This document shows, piece after piece, positions 16,011 to 23,937 of a stretch of DNA of 64,000 bases. A program made the position numbers and the translations under genes. The notes under the pieces are model-generated. The model had not been told where the DNA came from. It ran no database searches and saw nothing but the letters and a program-made list of their open reading frames with translations. How positions within the stretch are numbered: the stretch's first letter is position 1; every line of letters starts with the position of its first letter. This DNA is from Pseudomonas fluorescens. Lineage in GTDB: Bacteria > Pseudomonadota > Gammaproteobacteria > Pseudomonadales > Pseudomonadaceae. The stretch spans positions 273,160-337,159 of the forward strand of contig NZ_CABVIR010000007.1 of the NCBI RefSeq assembly GCF_902498065.1, written 5' to 3'.

Positions 16011-17135
16011 TTGCGTATCGTTTTTCTTTTTTCGGCCTGGCTGTTGAGTTTCGGTGCCATGGCGGCGCCGGGCGATGTGGCGACGCTTGATCGCAGCACC
16101 TGGCCGGAACAGCTCAGCAACCCGACGTTGTTCGACGTCGCGTCGCGGGCAGAGATTCTGATGTTCGCTCGCGTACTGCTGGCCAGCGAATCGCTGGATG
16201 ACGCCAGCCTGGCCCAGCGCCTGGGTCTGCGCACGATCAATGCGGATTCGGTCAACCGCCTGCGCCAGCGCCTGTGGCAACGTCTGCTGACCAACTACAA
16301 CTTCGCTCAACAGAGCTGCGATCAGGATGCCTCCTTCTGTTTCCTGGTCGAAGACATGGATACCCTGCGCCAGCAAGCCGCCAAGTTTCAGGTCAGCGAG
16401 GACAGCTACTACATCAAGTGGTCCGAACCGAGCCGATTGTTCCACGCGCAGTACCTCGACGAGCAGTTACGCAAGGCCGCTCTTTTTCCGCAAACCAGCA
16501 GCGAAGTCGATCGTTTTGGCGACTACGAGCGCAACGGCGAACAGATGCATGACCGGCTGTTTCTGTTGACCTTCGACAGCGCCGCCAATGCTGCGCCGGA
16601 CAACACGGAGTGGGTCGCCGAGTACCTGCGCAAGGCCAATATGACGGGCACGTTTTTCGTCCTGGGCAAGGATGTTCAAGCGCGTCTGACCGAACGTTCA
16701 GGGCCCCCCCTGCAATCCACTTACTCGGCGCAGTGCATCGGCGTGCAAGGCTGGGAGTTCCGCTCCCACAGTCATTGGCAGGACTGGCAGGACTCGGTAC
16801 GGCGCAGCGCCGAACTGGTGAAAAGCAAATTGCCGGAGAACTACGTGCCGCTGTTTCGTCCGCCCGATGGCCAGCGCCGTTCGGACGCGCAAGGCTTCTT
16901 CAGGTCCCAGGGCCTGCAAGTGGCGCTGTGGGATATCGACGCCCAGGACGGCGCCGGCAAGCTCAAGGCCAGCCAGAGCGCACAGCGCGTGTTGACCCTG
17001 ATGCTGTTGTGGCGGCACGGGGTGATCAACTTCAACATCAAGCAGGATGGCGTGAAAACGGCGTTGCCCTGGCTTGTGACGCAAACGACGTCCAGCGGGA
17101 TCGGTTGGGAAGATTGTCAGGACGCGTTTCGCTGA
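16011..17135 (+). CDS. Exported polysaccharide deacetylase-family protein with altered metal motif
   Basis: A NodB-fold (carbohydrate esterase 4-like) protein, probably periplasmic. I choose a TTG start (LRIVFLFSAWLL) because GGAGA sits 7 bases upstream and it yields a proper signal peptide ending near residue 20 (GAMAA). Longer frames run back through the REP repeat. A NodB-like core is visible from about residue 180: LLTFDS, FFVLGKD, then FRSHSHW, RPPDGQ and LWDIDAQD. The first motif is TFDS rather than TFDD, and the usual HxxxH metal pair is not intact, so catalysis may differ or be lost. The N-terminal 170 residues are helical and unassigned. Substrate unknown; the position near the alginate operon is suggestive only. 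Confidence 0.8.
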   Translation: MRIVFLFSAWLLSFGAMAAPGDVATLDRSTWPEQLSNPTLFDVASRAEILMFARVLLASESLDDASLAQRLGLRTINADSVNRLRQRLWQRLLTNYNFAQQSCDQDASFCFLVEDMDTLRQQAAKFQVSEDSYYIKWSEPSRLFHAQYLDEQLRKAALFPQTSSEVDRFGDYERNGEQMHDRLFLLTFDSAANAAPDNTEWVAEYLRKANMTGTFFVLGKDVQARLTERSGPPLQSTYSAQCIGVQGWEFRSHSHWQDWQDSVRRSAELVKSKLPENYVPLFRPPDGQRRSDAQGFFRSQGLQVALWDIDAQDGAGKLKASQSAQRVLTLMLLWRHGVINFNIKQDGVKTALPWLVTQTTSSGIGWEDCQDAFR

Positions 17136-17471
17136 AAACGGGAAAGCCCGTAAACATTGGGGGAAAGGCGATTTTGAACGAGAATTCAGTGCAGGCGGAC
17201 TTCCGACTTTAACGGCACATTGCCTGCACGCCAAGGGCTATTCGTCACTCTGAAAAATAAACTTCAAAAAAACGTCAAAGTGCTTTTTTCTGTCACACGT
17301 TTTGGAGTATTACGAAGACAGACCGCCGAAACCTGCAACACAGGTGGCGTCTCCCAAGACCCCAGTTTGTGTGCAGTTCACTTGAATCATCACAGGTGAA
17401 TTCGGCAGTCACTTCGAGGCGCAGCACCGCCAAGGTATTGCGTCGAATGGCTCCCACAAAGGTGACCGAGT
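17136..17471. other. Intergenic gap upstream of the PhoH gene
   Basis: 336 bases without a supported gene. It contains A/T runs around 17255-17290 but no complete intrinsic terminator or clear promoter that I can defend. A short GGTG precedes the PhoH start codon. Confidence 0.4.
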
Positions 17472-18866
17472 ATGGATGATCACGGACGTAGTTCTTCCTC
17501 CAACCAGCCAATCCTTTATGTACTCGATACCAACGTATTGATTCACGATCCAAACGCCCTGCTGAACTTCGAAGAACACCATGTAGCGATCCCGATGACC
17601 GTGCTTGAAGAGCTGGACAAGCTCAAGAGCGGGCACCACAGCGTCGCTGCGGAATGCCGTCAGGCGATTCGCCTGATCGACAAGACGCTGGGCGAGGCCA
17701 GCCCTGAAGACGTCGAACTGGGTGTGCCGATCCAGCGTGGCAAAAGCGGGCCAAAAGGTTTGCTGTCAATTCTGATGAGCAAACGTGCCGAACCGAACAT
17801 CATTCTTCCCGAGCACCTGAACGACAACATCATCATCAACCAGTTGATCGACCTGCACGCGCGCTCGCCAGAGCTGCCCGTGGTGCTGGTCACCAAAGAC
17901 ATCAACATGCGCCTCAAGGCCCGTGCCTGCGGGATCGCGGCCGAGGATTACAGCACCGACCAACTGGTTGACGACGTTTCACTGTTGCCCAACGGCTACC
18001 ACAACATGGACGGCTCCTTCTGGGACCGCGTGAAGGACGTCGAAACCCGCCAGGATCATGGTCGCACCTGGCACCAGGTGAAGATGATCGACAACCTTCC
18101 GGCCGTGCATATCAACGAGTTCATCATCGACGAACAGGGTTTTGTCGGCTGGATCAAGGAAATCGACGAAGACAAGCTGCTGATTCTCGACCTGCATCAG
18201 GAACCCCTGTTGCACCAGGAAGCCTGGGGCTTGAAACCGCGTGACATCTATCAGAGCCTGGCGCTGTACGCCTTGCTTGATCCGGACATTCACCTGGTCA
18301 ACCTGTCGGGTGCGGCCGGTTCCGGGAAAACCATCCTGGCATTGGCGGCGGCGATCGAGCAGACCATGGTCAGCAAGCGCTACCGCCGGATCATCGCGAC
18401 GCGCAGCGTTCAGGGCCTGGACCAGGAGATCGGCTTCCTGCCCGGCACCGAAGCGGAAAAAATGGAGCCTTGGCTGGGCGCCATCACCGACAACCTCGAA
18501 GCCTTGCACATGGATGACGAAAACACCCATGGCAGCGTCGATTACATCCTCAGCAAAGTGCCGTTGCAGTTCAAATCCCTCAACTACATCCGGGGCCGCA
18601 GCTTCCAGCAGAGCCTGATTCTGATCGACGAATGCCAGAACCTCACGCCGCACCAGATGAAAACCATCATCACCCGTGCGGGCGCCGGTTCCAAAGTGGT
18701 GTGCCTGGGTAACCTGGCGCAGATCGACACCCCTTACCTGTCCGCGACCAGTTCCGGGCTGACGTACCTGACTGAACGCTTCAAGGATTTCCCGAACGGC
18801 GTCCACATCACCCTGCAAGGGGTGCCACGTTCGATTCTGGCCGAATACGCCGAATCGCATCTGTAA
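17472..18866 (+). CDS. PIN-PhoH fusion protein (PhoH2-type ATPase/RNase)
   Basis: A 464-residue cytoplasmic protein made of an N-terminal PIN nuclease domain and a C-terminal PhoH ATPase. In the PIN domain YVLDTNVLIHDP carries the first acidic residue, and further acidics follow at LEELDKLK and VTKDINMRLKA. The PhoH part carries Walker A GAAGSGKT near residue 280 and Walker B LILIDECQNLT near residue 380. PhoH2 proteins are described as RNA helicase/RNases. The gene is single and is followed 13 bases after its stop by a strong terminator, so it is monocistronic. Confidence 0.92.
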   Translation: MDDHGRSSSSNQPILYVLDTNVLIHDPNALLNFEEHHVAIPMTVLEELDKLKSGHHSVAAECRQAIRLIDKTLGEASPEDVELGVPIQRGKSGPKGLLSILMSKRAEPNIILPEHLNDNIIINQLIDLHARSPELPVVLVTKDINMRLKARACGIAAEDYSTDQLVDDVSLLPNGYHNMDGSFWDRVKDVETRQDHGRTWHQVKMIDNLPAVHINEFIIDEQGFVGWIKEIDEDKLLILDLHQEPLLHQEAWGLKPRDIYQSLALYALLDPDIHLVNLSGAAGSGKTILALAAAIEQTMVSKRYRRIIATRSVQGLDQEIGFLPGTEAEKMEPWLGAITDNLEALHMDDENTHGSVDYILSKVPLQFKSLNYIRGRSFQQSLILIDECQNLTPHQMKTIITRAGAGSKVVCLGNLAQIDTPYLSATSSGLTYLTERFKDFPNGVHITLQGVPRSILAEYAESHL

Positions 18867-18879
18867 CCCCGCATCAAAG

Positions 18880-18911
18880 AACCGGGCGGCCTCAAAGCCG
18901 CCCGGTTTTTT
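18880..18911 (+). terminator. Intrinsic terminator after the PhoH gene
   Basis: The stem AACCGGGCGGC / GCCGCCCGGTT with a 6-base loop is followed by a T run (GGTTTTTTAT). It lies 13 bases downstream of the phoH stop codon. Confidence 0.9.
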
Positions 18912-18926
18912 ATGCCTGACACAAAA

Positions 18927-19021
18927 CCCTGTGGGCGCGTGGCTTGCCCGCGATGGTATCCGCGCGGTTTGTCTGTAACACCGCAGAGCCTGCATCGCGG
19001 GCAAGCCACGCTCCCACAGGG
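18927..19021. repeat. REP doublet between phoH and moaC
   Basis: Inverted arms CCCTGTGGGCGCGTGGCTTG and CAAGCCACGCTCCCACAGGG, with inner GCCCGCGATG/CATCGCGGGC also pairing. This copy carries GTGGC in place of the commoner GGGC/GAGCC core. Confidence 0.88.
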
Positions 19022-19101
19022 TTCGATGTGATCGGATAATCAATCGTGCGCAAGATTGACCCACAGGTTTACAATCGGGGCTCTTGATCAGGAGTAACCC
19101 T

Positions 19102-19575
19102 GTGCTGACTCATCTCGATTCCCAAGGTCGCGCCAACATGGTCGACGTCACTGAAAAAGACGTGACGTTCCGTGAAGCCACGGCCCAAGCGCTGGTGCGC
19201 ATGCTGCCCGAAACCTTGCAAATGATTGTCAGCGGCGGTCACCCCAAGGGGGATGTGTTTGCCGTGGCGCGCATCGCCGGCATTCAGGCAGCGAAGAAAA
19301 CCAGCGATCTGATCCCTCTGTGCCATCCGTTGCTGCTCACCGGCGTCAAGGTCGAACTGAGCGCCGAAGGCGACGACAGCGTGCGTATCGTCGCGCGCTG
19401 CAAGTTGTCCGGGCAGACCGGTGTCGAGATGGAAGCGCTGACCGCAGCCAGTGTCGCGGCGCTGACGATTTATGACATGTGCAAGGCCGTGGACCGTGGC
19501 ATGACCATCGAGAGCGTGCGGTTGCTGGAGAAACTCGGCGGCAAGAGCGGTCATTACCAGGCGGATCAGCCATGA
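19102..19575 (+). CDS. moaC: Cyclic pyranopterin monophosphate synthase MoaC
   Basis: MoaC converts the 3',8-cyclo-GTP product of MoaA to cyclic pyranopterin monophosphate in molybdenum cofactor synthesis. The GTG start (LTHLDSQGRANMVDV, 157 residues) has GGAG 7 bases upstream and matches the usual N-terminus. Conserved stretches include MVDVTEKDVTFREA, PLCHPLLLTGVKVE and MCKAVDRGM. It opens a moaCDE operon; the moaD start overlaps its stop as ATGA. The operon supplies Moco, which the formate dehydrogenase encoded further right would need. Confidence 0.96.
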   Translation: MLTHLDSQGRANMVDVTEKDVTFREATAQALVRMLPETLQMIVSGGHPKGDVFAVARIAGIQAAKKTSDLIPLCHPLLLTGVKVELSAEGDDSVRIVARCKLSGQTGVEMEALTAASVAALTIYDMCKAVDRGMTIESVRLLEKLGGKSGHYQADQP

Positions 19576-19814
19576 ACGTCACCGTGAAGTTTTTCGCTCG
19601 TTATAGAGAAGCACTGGGCGTCGATTCGGTGAAGGTTGAAGGTGACTTCGCCACCGTCGATGACGTTCGCTCACTGCTGGCCAAACGCGATGGCGCCGAT
19701 GTGTTGAGCGAGCAGAACCTCATGTGCGCCCGCAACGAAGACCTCTGCCAACTCGACGAGCCGGTCAGTGATGGCGATGAAGTGGCGTTCTTTCCGACCG
19801 TGACCGGGGGCTGA
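19572..19814 (+). CDS. moaD: Molybdopterin synthase sulfur carrier MoaD
   Basis: The small ubiquitin-fold subunit of molybdopterin synthase, which donates sulfur from a C-terminal thiocarboxylate. It has 80 residues and ends in the required Gly-Gly (VTGG). The PDHydro-like FFPTVTGG tail is typical (AFFPTVTGG). The start overlaps the moaC stop (ATGA), and moaE begins 3 bases after its stop, so translation is coupled. Confidence 0.95.
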   Translation: MNVTVKFFARYREALGVDSVKVEGDFATVDDVRSLLAKRDGADVLSEQNLMCARNEDLCQLDEPVSDGDEVAFFPTVTGG

Positions 19815-19817
19815 ACC

Positions 19818-20270
19818 ATGGCGATTCGCGTGCAGTCCACGGCGTTCGATCCGGGGGCGGAAGTCAACGCCATGCACGCCGCCAATGTTGGCGTCGGCGC
19901 GGTGGTGAGTTTTGTCGGTTACGTGCGCGACTTCAATGACGGGCTCGACGTGGCCGGGATGTTCCTGGAGCACTATCCGGGCATGACCGAAAAGGCCCTC
20001 GGCAAGATCGCCATCGAGGCCGAGGAGCGCTGGCCGTTGCTCAAGCTGGAAGTGCTCCATCGGATCGGCGCCCTGGAACCGGGTGAGCCGATCGTCTTCG
20101 TCGGCGCCGCCAGCGCACACCGCCAGGCCGCGTTCGATGCCTGCGCCTTTGTCATGGACTACCTGAAAACCCGCGCACCGTTCTGGAAGAAAGAGAACAC
20201 CAGTGACGGCGCCCGTTGGGTTGAAGGGCGTGACAGCGATCATGCGGCGGCGGATCGCTGGAAGCAGTGA
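19818..20270 (+). CDS. moaE: Molybdopterin synthase catalytic subunit MoaE
   Basis: The large subunit of molybdopterin synthase, which adds two sulfurs to cyclic pyranopterin monophosphate using MoaD thiocarboxylate. It has 150 residues with family motifs GAVVSFVGYVRD, LEHYPGMTEK, RIGALEPGEPIVFVGAASAHR and the active-site Lys region KTRAPFWKKE. Last gene of the moaCDE operon; a REP doublet follows. Confidence 0.96.
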   Translation: MAIRVQSTAFDPGAEVNAMHAANVGVGAVVSFVGYVRDFNDGLDVAGMFLEHYPGMTEKALGKIAIEAEERWPLLKLEVLHRIGALEPGEPIVFVGAASAHRQAAFDACAFVMDYLKTRAPFWKKENTSDGARWVEGRDSDHAAADRWKQ

Positions 20271-20296
20271 TCAAACGTTTTTGTCGGCTGCTCTGG

Positions 20297-20396
20297 CCCC
20301 ATCGCGAGCAGGCTCGCTCCCACAGTTGATCTCCATGAACACAAAATTTGTGTACGACGACGATCCCCTGTGGGAGCGAGCCTGCTCGCGATGGGG
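20297..20396. repeat. REP doublet between moaE and the binding-protein gene
   Basis: Inverted arms CCCCATCGCGAGCAGGCTCG and CGAGCCTGCTCGCGATGGGG around an inner ACACAAAATTTGTGT palindrome, giving one long nested stem. It occupies most of the 311-base gap; the remaining bases to 20581 (AT-rich) presumably hold the promoter of the next gene. Confidence 0.9.
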
Positions 20397-20581
20397 TCAT
20401 TAGCAACACCCAATACCTTCATTGCTCACCACCCGACTATCGGCCAGCACATTTTCCTTCCTCTAATTGACGACTTATACATAAAAGTCCAGTATGGAAT
20501 TATAAGTACAAAAAAGGCGTCCCCTGTTTCTGCTCTTTCTTCTGTCTTGCCAAACCAACAACAACCCGCGAGAGAACGAAC

Positions 20582-21358
20582 ATGAAGAAATTCCCCCTCA
20601 TCACCGGTCTGGCCATGAGCCTGTTGGCGTGCAGCACTTTGTTCGCCGCCGAGAAAACCCTGCGCATCGGTATTGAAGCGGCGTACCCGCCGTTTGCGTC
20701 GAAAACCGACAAAGGCGAAATCGTCGGTTTCGACTACGACATCGGCAATGCCCTGTGCGCGCAGATGCAGGTCAAGTGCGTCTGGGTCGAAGGTGAGTTC
20801 GATGGCCTGATTCCTTCCCTGAAAGTGAAGAAAATCGACATGGCGCTGTCGTCCATGACCATCAACGAAGACCGCAAGAAGTCGGTGGACTTCACCCACA
20901 AGTACTATTTCACCTCCTCGCGACTGGTCATGAAGGAAGGCGCGGTGGTGGATGACCAGTACGCCAGCCTCAAAGGCAAAACCATCGGCGTACAGCGCGC
21001 GACCACCACCGATCGTTACGCCACCGAGGTGTTTGAACCCAAGGGCATCAACGTCAAGCGTTACGGCAACAACGAAGAGATCTACATGGACCTGGCGGCG
21101 GGTCGCCTCGACGCTATTTTTGCCGACACCATCCCGCTCAGCGACTTCCTGTCGATGCCACGAGGCAAGGGTTACGCCTTTGTCGGGCCAGAGCTCAAGG
21201 ACCCGAAATATGTGGGCGAGGGCGCCGGGATTGCGGTGCGCAAGGGCAATACCGAGTTGGTCAGTCAACTGAACACGGCCATCGACGGCATTCGCGCCAG
21301 TGGCGAGTATCAGAAGATTTCGGACAAGTATTTCAAGTCTGATATCTACGGCGACTGA
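20582..21358 (+). CDS. Periplasmic amino-acid ABC transporter binding protein (Lys/Arg/Orn type)
   Basis: A family 3 extracellular solute-binding protein of 258 residues with a signal peptide ending near residue 22 (TLFAAEKT). The ligand-binding features IGIEAAYPPF, GFDYDIGNAL, CAQMQVKCVWVE, and the ALSSMTINEDRKKSVDFTHKYY stretch place it with lysine/arginine/ornithine- or octopine-type binding proteins. No permease or ATPase gene is adjacent, so it is an orphan that must share membrane components encoded elsewhere. The exact ligand cannot be read from the sequence. Confidence 0.88.
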   Translation: MKKFPLITGLAMSLLACSTLFAAEKTLRIGIEAAYPPFASKTDKGEIVGFDYDIGNALCAQMQVKCVWVEGEFDGLIPSLKVKKIDMALSSMTINEDRKKSVDFTHKYYFTSSRLVMKEGAVVDDQYASLKGKTIGVQRATTTDRYATEVFEPKGINVKRYGNNEEIYMDLAAGRLDAIFADTIPLSDFLSMPRGKGYAFVGPELKDPKYVGEGAGIAVRKGNTELVSQLNTAIDGIRASGEYQKISDKYFKSDIYGD

Positions 21359-21365
21359 TCAACTG

Positions 21366-21487
21366 CATCGCCAGCAGGCTGGCTCCCACAGGTGAATGCA
21401 TTCCAAAATGAGCCAGCCTGTGAATGCATTCCAAAGTCAGAGTCCCTGTGAGTGCATTCCAGAGTGGGAGCCAGCCTGCTGGCGATG
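21366..21487. repeat. REP pair enclosing a three-copy 28-bp tandem repeat
   Basis: Outer arms CATCGCCAGCAGGCTGGCTC and GAGCCAGCCTGCTGGCGATG are inverted REP copies. Between them GTGAATGCATTCCAAA occurs at 21392 and 21420, and GTGAGTGCATTCCAGA at 21448, exactly 28 bases apart. The variable remainder of each unit contains fragments of the REP core (GAGCCAGCCT). This looks like internal duplication of a REP spacer. Confidence 0.85.
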
Positions 21488-21649
21488 CGGTCGTGTGACC
21501 ATGAAAATCTCTGGAAATAGCCCGGATTTAATCCCTTCTTAACCACCTTATCGTTTATTTCCCGACATCTATTCCATGCGCCCCGGGCTCTCCAAGGTCC
21601 GGGCCAGCGTGTAGACTTCCGGTCAATCGATATCTAGAAGGGAAACGCA

Positions 21650-22159
21650 ATGAGCGAGGAAACGATGCGGTTGGGCCGTGAGCGGCGCTACCTGGTGTTG
21701 CTGGGCATCATCTGTCTGGCGCTGATCGGCGGCGCGCTGTACATGCAGATCGTGCTGGGCGAGGCGCCGTGCCCACTGTGCATCCTGCAGCGCTATGCCT
21801 TGCTGCTGATCGCGATTTTCGCGTTCATCGGCGCGGCAATGCGCACCCGCCGCAGCATCACGGTGTTTGAAACCCTGGTGGTGATCTGCGCCCTGGCGGG
21901 CGTCGGCGTAGCCGGGCATCACGTCTATACCCAGTTCTATCCCGCGGTCAGCTGTGGCATCGACGTGTTGCAACCGATTGTCGACGGTCTGCCGCTGGCG
22001 AAGATCTTCCCGCTGGGGTTCCAGGTCGACGGTTTCTGCTCCACGCCGTATCCGCCGATCCTCGGTCTGTCGCTGGCGCAATGGGCGCTGATCGCCTTTG
22101 TCCTGGTGGTGGTGCTGGTGCCGTTGCTCACCTCGCGCAACCGCAAGGCACTGCGCTGA
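21650..22159 (+). CDS. dsbB: Disulfide bond formation protein DsbB
   Basis: DsbB is an inner-membrane quinone reductase that reoxidises periplasmic DsbA. It has 169 residues and four transmembrane helices. The first periplasmic redox pair is CPLC (in GEAPCPLCILQR); the second pair is the Cys in AVSCGID and the Cys in DGFCSTPYP. Two ATGs (21650, 21665) are possible; the first is used. A terminator follows. Confidence 0.95.
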   Translation: MSEETMRLGRERRYLVLLGIICLALIGGALYMQIVLGEAPCPLCILQRYALLLIAIFAFIGAAMRTRRSITVFETLVVICALAGVGVAGHHVYTQFYPAVSCGIDVLQPIVDGLPLAKIFPLGFQVDGFCSTPYPPILGLSLAQWALIAFVLVVVLVPLLTSRNRKALR

Positions 22160-22190
22160 GGTCATTCGCCGCATCGCTGCATAACACCTG

Positions 22191-22229
22191 AAAACGCCCC
22201 GGCCCTCGTTGAGAGAGCCGGGGCGTTTT
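22191..22229 (+). terminator. Intrinsic terminator after dsbB
   Basis: A 13-bp stem AAAACGCCCCGGC / GCCGGGGCGTTTT with a 13-base loop, 32 bases after the dsbB stop. The flanking A and T runs make it potentially bidirectional. Confidence 0.9.
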
Positions 22230-22989
22230 GCGTTTCAGGGTGTGGGTAAAAAAAGACCTTGATGCACGACAAGAACGGGTGCGGCGCATGTGCGACATGT
22301 TGTCACAGCGCGAGTGTCGCAAGGCGTTTCAACGAGTCGGATTGGCATGCGTAGACGCAATGAAATGGGTCTTCTAATTTCGCTGCTGGCTTTAATGCTC
22401 TCAACCTGGAACAGGCAGTTTTAACAGGCCCTGGCAAATTGCCAGAAGCCTTGTCGCATGGGGGTTGAGGCAGGATAGAGGGAAGAGGCAGAGGCTTGGA
22501 TACTGTCTGAACTGCGCGTGGTAGCCCTACTTTTTTTGGTGTTTTTGTTGAGAATGAATTTCGATAAGATGCCGCACTTTTGCGAAAACCGTTAATGATT
22601 GTTGCTGGAATGGATAAAAATTATTTCGGGATGAGACATGGTTTATGAATCGTTACATATCTACAATCGCCCGCACTGAATTCCCGGCACTGCTCACCCT
22701 GCTTCAGGTGCTTGAGCAGCAATAGGACGTCGAGAGGCCAGATGGCTTCATGCGACGCCTCTGGTGTCGGTGCCTTCCAACTATCCGCACCAAATGGAAT
22801 TGGTCTGTAACAAGGCCTTTGACCACGAATTCGAATAAGAACTCACCGCTTGCCCAGGATTTGTCGAGCAGCGTCTGACGCGCGACGGGCAGCCCTTATT
22901 CAATCCAAGAAAATGCCAACCCTTGGCAGGGTGAAGTGTTGGCGATCAAAACCCAACTGCATTGCGCAAGCTGCTTTAGAGGTCGTGAG
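22230..22989. other. Long gap upstream of the cyo operon
   Basis: 760 bases with no supported gene. It is more A+T-rich in 22520-22680 than its surroundings and must contain the cyo promoter. Short broken frames occur in 22645-22930 (for example a 26-codon frame at 22645 ending in a stop, then a shifted frame reading CPGFVEQRLTRDGQPLFNPR), which could be remains of a decayed gene. I cannot identify a parent family and do not call a pseudogene. Confidence 0.4.
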
Positions 22990-23934
22990 ATGAGTAAAAA
23001 CAGGTACCCCAGACTACTAGGCTTATTGCCGCTGATCGGCACTTTGCTGCTGTCAGGCTGCAACATGACCTTGCTCGATCCCAAGGGCCAGGTTGGCCTG
23101 GATGAGCGAAACCTGATCATCACCGCAACGCTGCTGATGCTGTTGGTCGTGGTTCCGGTCATCGTCATGACGTTCCTGTTCGCCTGGAAATACCGCGCGT
23201 CCAACACCGACGCCGTGTACACGCCGAAGTGGTCGCACTCCACCAAGATCGAGATCGCGGTGTGGGCTGTTCCCGTGCTGATCATCATTGCCCTGGGGTA
23301 CGTCACCTACAAGTCGACCCACGCACTGGACCCTTACAAGCCGCTGGTCTCCGACGTCAAGCCGATCACCATTGAAGTGGTCGCGCTGGACTGGAAGTGG
23401 ATGTTCATCTATCCGGAGCAAGGCATCGCCACCGTCAACAAGATCGTGTTCCCGGCACACACGCCGATCAACTTCAAGGTGACTTCGGACTCCGTGATGA
23501 ACTCGTTCTTCATCCCGGCGCTGGGCGGCCAGATCTACGCGATGGCCGGCATGCAGACCAAACTGCACCTGATCGCCAACCAGAACGCTGAAATGGACGG
23601 TATCTCCGCCAACTACAGCGGTGCTGGTTTCACCGGTATGAAATTCAAGGCTATCGCCACTTCCCAGGAAGATTTCGACGCCTGGGTAAGTGAAGTCAAG
23701 AAGTCACCTAAACAGCTTGATCAAGCTGAATACGCAGCCCTTGCCAAACCGAGCCAGAACAACCCAGTCGAGCTCTACTCCTCGGTCACGCCGAACCAGT
23801 TCCAGATCATCGTTGACAAGTACGAAGGTATGAAGCCGGGCAAGCCGCTGAAGCACGAGAAGAAAGAGAAAGAAGTGGCCCACGTGGAAGGGATGGACAT
23901 GAGTTCGCATTCAGCTGCCGGGGCAGAGGAGTAA
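22990..23934 (+). CDS. cyoA: Cytochrome bo3 ubiquinol oxidase subunit II
   Basis: CyoA is the membrane-anchored lipoprotein subunit of the proton-pumping bo3 quinol oxidase. The start MSKNRYPRLL has GAGG 7 bases upstream and gives 314 residues with lipobox LLSGC (C24). Two transmembrane helices follow, then a cupredoxin-fold domain in which the CuA Cys/His ligands are absent, as is normal for quinol oxidases. The C-terminus is Lys/Glu-rich and His-rich. First gene of cyoABCDE; cyoB follows after 3 bases. Confidence 0.96.
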   Translation: MSKNRYPRLLGLLPLIGTLLLSGCNMTLLDPKGQVGLDERNLIITATLLMLLVVVPVIVMTFLFAWKYRASNTDAVYTPKWSHSTKIEIAVWAVPVLIIIALGYVTYKSTHALDPYKPLVSDVKPITIEVVALDWKWMFIYPEQGIATVNKIVFPAHTPINFKVTSDSVMNSFFIPALGGQIYAMAGMQTKLHLIANQNAEMDGISANYSGAGFTGMKFKAIATSQEDFDAWVSEVKKSPKQLDQAEYAALAKPSQNNPVELYSSVTPNQFQIIVDKYEGMKPGKPLKHEKKEKEVAHVEGMDMSSHSAAGAEE

Positions 23935-23937
23935 ACG

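Noticed and set aside
21392..21475. CRISPR-like array
   Set aside because: Three 28-base units with a 16-base core and only 12 variable bases, inside REP arms and without cas genes; repeat and spacer lengths do not fit CRISPR.
22645..22930. Pseudogene upstream of cyoA
   Set aside because: Short frames with stops and a frame change look protein-like in places, but no parent family could be recognised, so I left it as a described gap.
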